Positions 1 through 4,141 of a DNA stretch of 7,640 bases are shown piece after piece. The notes below the pieces were generated by a model, which had not been told where the DNA came from, made no database searches, and was given only the letters and a program-made list of their open reading frames with translations. Position 1 is the stretch's first letter, and every line of letters starts with the position of its first letter. Location: assembly GCA_031272305.1 (NCBI GenBank), contig JAISUA010000240.1:1-7640 (forward strand). The letters are read 5' to 3'. The DNA comes from Clostridioides sp. GTDB taxonomy: Bacteria > Bacillota > Clostridia > Peptostreptococcales > Peptostreptococcaceae. The position numbers and the translations under genes were made by a program.

Positions 1-626
1 ACAACAGCCTTCCCACTTTTTGCTACTACCTTTTCTATTATACCATTCTTAGAGGCAATTATATTACAATAATTTGAATTTTGTTTGGAATTTAATGATT
101 CATCTTTTTTTGTAACTGTAATAAAAATATTTGTTCCTTTAACATTTATTGAAACATACGCGACTTCACTGAACTTAGACATAATATAATCTCTAATTTC
201 TTTTCTGTCAACATTTTTTTTATATACTCCAGGTTTTAGTCCTGCTTTGTAAATTTCTTTTCTAAGTTCCTCTACTTTTATTCCTTCAGGAGTCTGTATA
301 TAAATATCTGTCACAAATTGAGAAGTAGACAGAAGCAAAAAAACAGATATCAAAGCACAAATCCACGTAATCTTCATTTTGTAAATTCTTTTGAAAAGAA
401 ATGGTATCCCTGTCTTTTGTTTTATTTTTATTTCGAAGTTACCTTCCCTAAAAATCTCTTTAAGCACTTTTATATCAGATTTATATACTCTAAATTCAAT
501 AGTATTTTTGTTTGTTTTCTTAATATTATAAACAGAAATATTATTTTTTCTTAAATTACTAATAAATCTTTCTATTCCTAAACCTTCTATAACAATCGTA
601 TAATATCCTCTTATGTAGTTTAACAA
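1..626 (-). CDS. yqfD: YqfD-family sporulation membrane protein (N-terminal 208 residues, cut by window edge)
   Basis: A continuous frame without stops runs from a TTG start at 626 to the window edge, giving 208 residues. The N-terminus (MLNYIRGYYTIVIEGLG) and the motif KTGIPFLFKRIYK near residues 71-83 match the YqfD family, which usually begins with a ...G-hydrophobic-VEG-ERF stretch and later has GLPF. One hydrophobic helix at about 86-103 (TWICALISVFLLLST) should anchor it in the membrane; the part after it (from about 105) would lie outside the cytoplasm. The start is TTG, supported by a GGGGGG Shine-Dalgarno six bases upstream and by the family N-terminus. YqfD is a sporulation protein made in the mother cell under sigma-E in Bacillus subtilis; its biochemical role is not known. 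It follows yqfC, its usual partner, but after an unusually long 126-nt gap filled with short repeats. The rest of the protein, roughly half, lies beyond position 1. Confidence 0.88.
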   Translation of the reverse strand, partial: MLNYIRGYYTIVIEGLGIERFISNLRKNNISVYNIKKTNKNTIEFRVYKSDIKVLKEIFREGNFEIKIKQKTGIPFLFKRIYKMKITWICALISVFLLLSTSQFVTDIYIQTPEGIKVEELRKEIYKAGLKPGVYKKNVDRKEIRDYIMSKFSEVAYVSINVKGTNIFITVTKKDESLNSKQNSNYCNIIASKNGIIEKVVAKSGKAV

Positions 627-632
627 ATTTTT

Positions 633-638
633 CCCCCC
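633..638 (-). promoter_or_regulatory. Ribosome binding site of yqfD
   Basis: A GGGGGG run on the minus strand lies six bases before the TTG at 626. It supports TTG as the real start, since no ATG in frame lies nearby. Confidence 0.6.
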
Positions 639-670
639 TAATTTCAATACTATTTTTTTAAATTAAAAAA

Positions 671-748
671 CTTTTAACACTTTCATTTAATACTTCTTTA
701 TTTAACACTTTTGTTTAGTGCTTTTTTAATTCTTCTTTATTTAATACT
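671..748 (-). repeat. Degenerate 11-15 nt tandem repeat between yqfC and yqfD
   Basis: Read on the minus strand, the sequence divides into six adjacent units of 15, 11, 13, 15, 13 and 11 nt with the consensus AGTRTTAAATAAA. The best match is a 17-mer at 732-748 that recurs at 693-709 with one mismatch, 39 nt apart. In one frame the repeats read VLNKEELKKH-stop-TKVLNKEVLNESVKSFLI-stop, which resembles decayed coding repeats, but no ribosome binding site precedes them. The block starts four bases after the yqfC stop codon. Confidence 0.6.
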
Positions 749-752
749 ATTT

Positions 753-986
753 TTAAAAAAATTCAATACTCTTAACAACTCCTGTTATTCCTATTTCAGA
801 CTCATTGATAAATTTAATCAAAAGATTATCTCCTAATATTCTAACTTTTTTTATCTTTGTTTTAACAGTTATTGTTTCATTTTCAAATTCTTCAATTGAA
901 ATATAATTATCTATTCTAATAAATTTATCGCCAATAATCTCGACTATAGGCTGATTTACCTGCAAATCTGTAGACATTTGTAACAT
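753..986 (-). CDS. yqfC: YqfC/YabP-family sporulation protein
   Basis: The product is 77 residues, close to the usual 80-95 for the family. The middle and end (EIIGDKFIRIDNYISIEEF, VRILGDNLLIKFINESEIGITGVVKSIEFF in two parts) follow the YabP/YqfC pattern of G-x-x-x-hydrophobic-x-I-x-N-Y-x-x-I, then VRI-G-x-L-x-I, then hydrophobic-I-x-G-x-I-x-S-I-E-F. No membrane segment or signal peptide is seen. I chose the ATG at 986 because AGGAGG at 995-1000 is eight bases upstream; the ATG at 992 would leave only two bases, and a longer frame to 1037 has no binding site. Members are sporulation proteins; in B. subtilis yqfC and yqfD are mother-cell genes under sigma-E. A sigma-E-like promoter lies at 1007-1034. 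The stop codon is formed right at a run of seven T, so a single-base slip would change the C-terminus. Confidence 0.88.
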   Translation of the reverse strand: MLQMSTDLQVNQPIVEIIGDKFIRIDNYISIEEFENETITVKTKIKKVRILGDNLLIKFINESEIGITGVVKSIEFF

Positions 987-994
987 TGACATAA

Positions 995-1000
995 CCTCCT
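995..1000 (-). promoter_or_regulatory. Ribosome binding site that sets the yqfC start
   Basis: AGGAGG on the minus strand lies eight bases before the ATG at 986 and only two before the in-frame ATG at 992, so it selects the shorter 77-residue product. Confidence 0.7.
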
Positions 1001-1006
1001 CACTCA

Positions 1007-1034
1007 ATTTTATGATTATTTTTGAAAAATAGAA
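1007..1034 (-). promoter_or_regulatory. Candidate sigma-E-type promoter of yqfC-yqfD
   Basis: On the minus strand, TTCTATT (1028-1034) and CATAAAAT (1007-1014) are separated by 13 nt. The known mother-cell sigma-E consensus is KMATATT, 13-14 nt, CATACAHT; the match is 5 of 7 and 7 of 8. The transcript would have a very short leader before the AGGAGG at 995-1000. It starts directly after the hairpin that ends the hpf unit. The match is by eye in AT-rich DNA, so it is a candidate, strengthened by the known regulation of this gene pair. Confidence 0.42.
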
Positions 1035-1035
1035 C

Positions 1036-1086
1036 AAAAAAAGAACTACTAACTATTTTTTATTGATAATCAGCAATTCTTTTTTT
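1036..1086 (-). terminator. Rho-independent terminator after hpf and the structured segment
   Basis: The arms 1066-1086 and 1036-1056 pair over 21 positions with no mismatch: 17 Watson-Crick pairs and 4 G-U pairs, around a 9-nt loop (1057-1065). The arms begin with seven A and end with seven T on the minus strand. The G-U pairs exist only in RNA copied in the minus-strand direction; on the other strand they would be A-C mismatches. This fixes the direction and points to a terminator of the hpf transcript rather than one for plus-strand transcription. It is AT-rich, so its strength is uncertain. Confidence 0.7.
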
Positions 1087-1097
1087 ATTTTATTATG

Positions 1098-1233
1098 AGA
1101 AGTGCATATGATAAAAACGAATGTTTTCGCACTTCGAACCAAGTAGGAAAGTTCGCTAACGAAAATCATAGATTTTCTAGCTCACTTTTTTCAAGACTTT
1201 CGACATTTTATCGAAGATAACTTCCTGAAGGTC
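1098..1233. repeat. Hairpin-rich segment flanked by 8-bp direct repeats (possible small mobile repeat or structured RNA)
   Basis: TTATTATG occurs at 1090-1097 and again at 1234-1241, exactly bracketing 136 nt with 48 G/C (35%), clearly richer than the AT-rich DNA around it. Inside, on the minus strand, are a 7-of-8 bp helix (1228-1235 with 1193-1200) enclosing a UUAUC-UUC-GAUAA hairpin (1208-1220), a long hairpin (1148-1188), a possible ACUU/AAGU stem (1133-1146) and a perfect 7-bp helix GAAGUGC/GCACUUC (1129-1135 with 1099-1105) that closes an inner AAAAC-AUUC-GUUUU hairpin. Some of these overlap and would be alternatives. No coding frame of note and no terminal inverted repeats are seen. 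It could be an insertion with a target duplication, or a structured RNA in the 3' part of the hpf transcript; I cannot decide from this sequence. Confidence 0.45.
1148..1188 (-). ncRNA. Strong hairpin with tandem G-A internal loop, candidate structured RNA domain
   Basis: Read on the minus strand: AAAGU (1184-1188), GA (1182-1183), GCUA (1178-1181), GAAAAU (1172-1177), loop CUAUG (1167-1171), AUUUUC (1161-1166), bulge GU (1159-1160), UAGC (1155-1158), GA (1153-1154), ACUUU (1148-1152). This makes 15 base pairs with a symmetrical GA/GA internal loop and a 2-nt bulge. Opposed GA dinucleotides commonly form sheared G-A pairs in folded RNA. There is no U-tract next to it, so it is not a terminator. 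Function unknown. Confidence 0.4.
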
Positions 1234-1248
1234 TTATTATGTTATTTT

Positions 1249-1824
1249 TTATCTTATACTTTCTATCAATCCATAACCTGATGTTTTTCTTTTATAAACA
1301 ACATTAGTTTCAAAACTGTCTTGATTTGTGAATATAAAGAAATTGTGACCTGAAAGTTCCATTTGAAGAATCGCTTCTTCTGGACTCATTGGTTTAATAT
1401 TGAATTTCTTTCTTTTTTTAATTGTAAACTCTTCATCTTCAAAATCAAATTCTTGATCGTCAAGTTCATCATAGAATTGATTTTCTCCTTGAAGTAGAGC
1501 ACTATTTTCATATCTTATAGTACCTGCTCCAGGTTGTCTTGTTTTGAATTTTTCCTTATACTTTATTATTTGTCTATTTAATTTGTCGACTACAACATCT
1601 ATTGCTGCATATAAATCTTCTTCTGAATCTTCTGCTCTTACCATTCTTCCATTGATTTGAGAAATAGTAACTTCAACATGTTGTCTTGCTTTTTTAGCAC
1701 TTACAGTTACTTTTACATCTGTTTCAGGACTAAGGTATTTTTCAAATTTTTTTAGCTTTTCGCTAATGTACCCCTTGATTCCATCTGTCATCTTCATTTG
1801 CAATGCAGATATAGTTAATCTCAT
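1249..1824 (-). CDS. hpf: Long-form ribosome hibernation promoting factor
   Basis: The 191-residue product has the two-domain layout of long HPF (YvyD/RaiA-like). Residues 1-96 form the ribosome-binding S30AE domain: it starts MRLTISALQMKMTDGIKGYI, then has LEKYL-like FEKYLSP and ends with the helix DLYAAIDVVVDKLNRQI at 71-86. An acidic, low-complexity linker (about 97-134, with DELDDQEFDFEDEE) follows. The C-terminal dimerisation domain (about 135-191) carries the signature KPMSPEEAILQMELSGHNFF and VVYKRKTSGYGLIE. The protein binds the 30S subunit and joins two ribosomes into an inactive 100S dimer in resting or starved cells. The ATG at 1824 follows AGAGG by five bases; an upstream in-frame TTG at 1842 overlaps this site and is rejected. 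It stands alone, with 310 nt of AT-rich DNA upstream and a terminator-like hairpin downstream. Confidence 0.93.
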   Translation of the reverse strand: MRLTISALQMKMTDGIKGYISEKLKKFEKYLSPETDVKVTVSAKKARQHVEVTISQINGRMVRAEDSEEDLYAAIDVVVDKLNRQIIKYKEKFKTRQPGAGTIRYENSALLQGENQFYDELDDQEFDFEDEEFTIKKRKKFNIKPMSPEEAILQMELSGHNFFIFTNQDSFETNVVYKRKTSGYGLIESIR

Positions 1825-2134
1825 AAAAACCTCTCCCTTCAAACCTCGTTTCTTGAATAATACTTATCACTAATTGAACTAAAAGCAATGATTATAAGTG
1901 TTAATCTAAAATCTAAGGTAAATTTAGTAATAAGTTTTATTTTTTTCATTATACTATTTAAAATACACTTTATTAAGACTATTAATTACTTATTTTTTAT
2001 GATATTATAAAAGTTAAGGGACAAATTTAAAATGAAGCATTAAGTTCAATATTTTTAATAACTTTTCTAAAAATACATTTCTTGAAAACACATTTATTAA
2101 TTCATTATAATTTTTTTAATGAGCCATTATCTTT
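1825..2134. other. AT-rich intergenic region between tspO and hpf
   Basis: I see no gene, no strong hairpin and no convincing terminator for tspO in these 310 nt. The only sites of note are two TATAAT hexamers on the minus strand (1948-1953 and 1891-1896); the first has a plausible -35 and is listed as the candidate hpf promoter. Confidence 0.6.
1948..1976 (-). promoter_or_regulatory. Candidate sigma-A promoter of hpf
   Basis: TATAAT (1948-1953) is preceded 17 nt upstream by TTAATA (1971-1976), a 4 of 6 match to TTGACA. It would give a leader of about 115 nt. A second TATAAT at 1891-1896 lacks a good -35. In such AT-rich DNA chance matches are common. Confidence 0.3.
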
Positions 2135-2629
2135 TTAATTTAATATCCACAAAAAGTAATTTATAAATCCAATATATAAGATTATAACCAAATTAATTAA
2201 ATTTATGTATCCAGATCTTCGATTTACTCTTGAAAATTTTATTATTAAAAATATAAATGTTATTATAATCATCAACAGGCAAACCAACGCACTAAATCTA
2301 AAATTAAATCCAAAAAATAATATTCCCCACAAAAAACTAAGTACAAGTGTCATTGTGTAATAAAACATAGCATCTTTTGTTTTTGCAACATTACAATCAT
2401 TTTTAAACGCCATAAATGCAGATATTCCAAGCATAATAAGCACAACTGTCCAACACATAAAAAATATTGTTTCATTTGGTGCAAATGATGGTTTTGAAAG
2501 TTCAATATATATACGACTTGCAGTTGAACCACTGCATAATTGTATAACTATGTGTGATGAAATTCCGACTATAAACGGTATAAATACGTTTATCAAAAAA
2601 TTTTTAACTTGCTTTAAAGATATAATCAA
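2135..2629 (-). CDS. tspO: TspO/MBR family membrane protein
   Basis: The 164-residue product has five hydrophobic segments at about 11-31, 55-74, 87-106, 112-131 and 142-162, the five-helix fold of TspO (peripheral benzodiazepine receptor homologue). Family marks are KPSFAPNETIF at 46-56 followed by CW (W60), SFLWGILFFGFNF at 98-110, and a last helix ending IGFINYFLWILN (N157). Bacterial TspO proteins bind porphyrins and have been linked to tetrapyrrole handling and stress; the ligand here cannot be told. The start is TTG at 2629, six bases after AGGAAG (2636-2641), and there is no suitable ATG nearby. It appears to be a single gene: a terminator closes yqeY upstream and 310 nt separate it from hpf. 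It is not usually found in this gene order. Confidence 0.9.
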   Translation of the reverse strand: MIISLKQVKNFLINVFIPFIVGISSHIVIQLCSGSTASRIYIELSKPSFAPNETIFFMCWTVVLIMLGISAFMAFKNDCNVAKTKDAMFYYTMTLVLSFLWGILFFGFNFRFSALVCLLMIIITFIFLIIKFSRVNRRSGYINLINLVIILYIGFINYFLWILN

Positions 2630-2954
2630 CTCTATCTTCCTTTCCTGAAATATTTTTGTTTGATTATATTTATGCGATAAATTTTTCTTTTATGTATGTA
2701 TTCGTTTGAGAACAAAATTTTCATTTTTCAAGGATCTCTTACTTATATTTTATTATTTTACCTCTATAATATTTAAGATATAATATCCACTTAATTGAGA
2801 AAGAACCTTTTTTTAGACTTAAAAAAGCCTTCACAAAACAGTATAAACTGAATCATAAAGGCTTTTTGATATATAGGGGTTGACCCTAATTTTTTAATTC
2901 TAATTTGGTAAAACTAGATACTTTTTAATATTTTTAAATTAATACTTAAAATAT
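2630..2954. other. Intergenic region between yqeY and tspO
   Basis: These 325 nt contain the yqeY terminator (2822-2867) and a small perfect hairpin TAGGG-GTTGA-CCCTA (2874-2888) just before it in the transcript. The remaining 190 nt before tspO should contain its promoter, but I find no TATAAT paired with a respectable -35: the TATAAT just upstream of the gene has none. Confidence 0.6.
2822..2867 (-). terminator. Rho-independent terminator of the rpsU-yqeY unit
   Basis: On the minus strand AAAAAGCCTT (2858-2867) pairs perfectly over 10 bp with AAGGCTTTTT (2822-2831), and the run continues to six T ending at 2821. A second small stem CAGT-TTAT-ACTG (2839-2850) sits in the loop. It lies about 90 nt after the yqeY stop. 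The A/T runs on both sides could also let it act in the other direction, but no plus-strand gene is present. Confidence 0.85.
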
Positions 2955-3398
2955 CTAATTTAATTGTTTTCTTACTAATTCATTTACAAGTTTTCCATCT
3001 GCTCTTCCTTTTATTTTAGGTTGAATAGATGACATAACCTTTCCCATATCTTTCATTGAGCTTGCACCCAACTCAGATATTACAGAGTTCACAATTTCTT
3101 GCAATTCTGTTTCGCTTAATTGCTGAGGTAGGTACTCTTTTAAAACTTCGATTTCAGATTCCGTTTGATCTATAAGATCTTGTCTATTTGCCTTTTTGAA
3201 TTCTTCAAGAGAATCACGACGTTGTTTAAGTTGTTTTGCAACAATATCGATTACAGCTGAATCATCAAGCTCTATTCTTTTGTCTACTTCAACTTGTTTT
3301 ATAGCAGCTCTTATAAGTGTAACTACGGATTTTCTTACTACATCTTTGTTTTTCATAGAATACTTTAAATCTTCTTGTAGTTTTTGTTTAAGGGACAT
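2955..3398 (-). CDS. yqeY: YqeY/GatB-like domain protein
   Basis: The 147-residue product is the usual size for YqeY. It starts MSLKQKLQEDLKYSMKNKD and carries the family marks RRDSLEEFKKANRQDLID (about 62-79), EYLPQQLS (about 89-96) and KIKGRADGKLVNELVRKQL near the end. The C-terminal half resembles the tail domain of the GatB subunit of tRNA amidotransferase, so tRNA-related activity has been suggested, but the function is not established. I chose ATG at 3398, eight bases after GAGG; a GTG at 3407 in the same frame overlaps that site and would add three residues. The gene is 24 nt downstream of rpsU, shares its promoter and ends before the terminator at 2822-2867. Confidence 0.9.
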   Translation of the reverse strand: MSLKQKLQEDLKYSMKNKDVVRKSVVTLIRAAIKQVEVDKRIELDDSAVIDIVAKQLKQRRDSLEEFKKANRQDLIDQTESEIEVLKEYLPQQLSETELQEIVNSVISELGASSMKDMGKVMSSIQPKIKGRADGKLVNELVRKQLN

Positions 3399-3422
3399 CC
3401 CCTTCACCTCTTTATTAATTTA

Positions 3423-3602
3423 CTATCTTTTGCTGTTTTTTCTTCTAGCAGCTTCAGCTTTCTTTTTACGTTTAACACTAGGTTTATCATAGTGTTCTCT
3501 TTTTCTTACTTCTGACATTATGCCAGACATCGCACATTGACGTTTGAATCTTCTTAGTGCACTGTCAAGTGTTTCATTCTCTCTAACTCTTACTTCTGAC
3601 AT
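3423..3602 (-). CDS. rpsU: 30S ribosomal protein S21
   Basis: This 59-codon gene encodes a short, very basic protein: MSEVRVRENETLDSALRRFK, then RQCAMSGIMSEVRKREHYDK, then PSVKRKKKAEAARRKNSKR. These are the standard features of bacterial S21: the VRENE-L-SALRRFKR start, the EVRKREHYDKPS core and a lysine/arginine-rich tail. S21 is a small subunit protein near the anti-Shine-Dalgarno end of 16S rRNA and helps initiation. The ATG at 3602 follows a GGAGGGAGGG site (3611-3620). The gene has its own sigma-A promoter at 3694-3722, giving a leader of about 85 nt, and is followed by yqeY, its common neighbour in Firmicutes. Confidence 0.97.
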   Translation of the reverse strand: MSEVRVRENETLDSALRRFKRQCAMSGIMSEVRKREHYDKPSVKRKKKAEAARRKNSKR

Positions 3603-3613
3603 TTCGTTTTCCC

Positions 3614-3641
3614 TCCCTCCAATAGCACAATTATGCCGGGA
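3614..3641 (-). promoter_or_regulatory. Possible leader hairpin covering the rpsU ribosome binding site
   Basis: In the rpsU leader UCCC (3638-3641) can pair with GGGA (3614-3617), inside the Shine-Dalgarno run, around an inner stem GCAU-AAUU-GUGC. If it forms, it would partly hide the binding site, as autoregulated ribosomal protein leaders do. The pairing is short and no control by S21 is shown by the sequence. Confidence 0.2.
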
Positions 3642-3693
3642 CTGTAAATCTTGTTATTTTGTATAAAACTCGTTACAACCTAACACCTTGTTA

Positions 3694-3722
3694 ATTATAA
3701 ACTAAAAAATAGTTTTTATCAA
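3694..3722 (-). promoter_or_regulatory. Sigma-A promoter of rpsU-yqeY
   Basis: TTGATA (3717-3722) and a perfect TATAAT (3694-3699) are 17 nt apart on the minus strand, 14 nt after the stop codon of the HIT gene. This is 5 of 6 at -35, 6 of 6 at -10 and ideal spacing, the best promoter in the window. Transcription should begin near 3687. Confidence 0.75.
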
Positions 3723-3735
3723 GTCTTTTATTTAT

Positions 3736-4086
3736 TTATTTATCAAGAGCTTCATAGTTAGGTAATTTTTTACCTGCAAGAACATGGTAATGAAGATGTT
3801 TTACTTCTTGGCCTGAATCCTCTCCACAGTTTGTTATCACTCTAAATCCAGTTTTATCGAATCCCAAATCTTTAGATATTTTTTTAATTACATTATGGAT
3901 ATGTGCAACAATTTCCATTTCATTTTCTGGGATATCAATAACACTTTCATAGTGTTTTTTAGGTACCACTAAGATATGATAAGGAGCAACTGGGTTTAAG
4001 TCATTAAAAGCTACTACTTTTTCATCCTCATAAACTTTTTTAGATTCAATCTGACCACCTGCTATCATACAAAATATACAACTCAA
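3736..4086 (-). CDS. hit: HIT-family (histidine triad) nucleotide hydrolase
   Basis: The 116-residue product begins MSCIFCMIAGGQIESKKVYE, where C3 and C6 are the CxxC of bacterial HinT-like proteins. It continues with the core FNDLNPVAPYHILVVPKKH (about 27-45) and ends with the triad HLHYHVLAGKKL, where H97, H99 and H101 form the catalytic/nucleotide-binding motif. Relatives hydrolyse AMP-lysine and similar purine phosphoramidates in the cytoplasm. The start is TTG at 4086: AGGAGGG (4094-4100) lies seven bases upstream, and the next ATG (residue 7) would remove the conserved CIFC. The gene follows mtaB after 55 nt and precedes the rpsU promoter, so it is probably the last gene of the prmA-rsmE-mtaB unit. 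No terminator is visible after it. Confidence 0.92.
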   Translation of the reverse strand: MSCIFCMIAGGQIESKKVYEDEKVVAFNDLNPVAPYHILVVPKKHYESVIDIPENEMEIVAHIHNVIKKISKDLGFDKTGFRVITNCGEDSGQEVKHLHYHVLAGKKLPNYEALDK

Positions 4087-4093
4087 AATAATT

Positions 4094-4100
4094 CCCTCCT
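4094..4100 (-). promoter_or_regulatory. Ribosome binding site that sets the TTG start of the HIT gene
   Basis: AGGAGGG on the minus strand is seven bases before TTG at 4086 and 25 bases before the first in-frame ATG, so it favours the TTG start that preserves the CIFC motif. Confidence 0.75.
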
Positions 4101-4141
4101 CTCGCTCTTATAATTCTTTTATCAATAAGTATTTCTACATA

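Noticed and set aside
318..554. Plus-strand frame of 78 codons
   Set aside because: It lies opposite the yqfD frame, which has clear family motifs; the plus-strand product is aromatic-rich, has no recognisable domain and no binding site.
653..671. TTTTTTAA-A-TTAAAAAA palindrome before yqfD as a terminator
   Set aside because: The loop would be one base, there is no GC in the stem, and it would sit inside the yqfC-yqfD unit.
987..1037. Longer yqfC start
   Set aside because: The added 17 residues have no binding site and run through the candidate promoter; AGGAGG at 995-1000 points to the ATG at 986.
1825..1842. Longer hpf start (MKGEVF extension)
   Set aside because: The extra codons are the Shine-Dalgarno itself, and the family begins at MRLTIS or similar.
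2350..2532. Minus-strand frame of 60 codons inside tspO
   Set aside because: It overlaps tspO in another frame with no binding site; the tspO frame has the five helices and family motifs.
2706..2731. Imperfect dyad TTGAGAA...TTTTCAA upstream of tspO as an operator
   Set aside because: The arms are short with one mismatch and a 12-nt spacer in AT-rich DNA; chance is a sufficient explanation.
3196..3492. Plus-strand frame of 98 codons
   Set aside because: It is the antisense shadow of yqeY and rpsU; its serine- and leucine-rich product is what the reverse of lysine/glutamate-rich genes gives.
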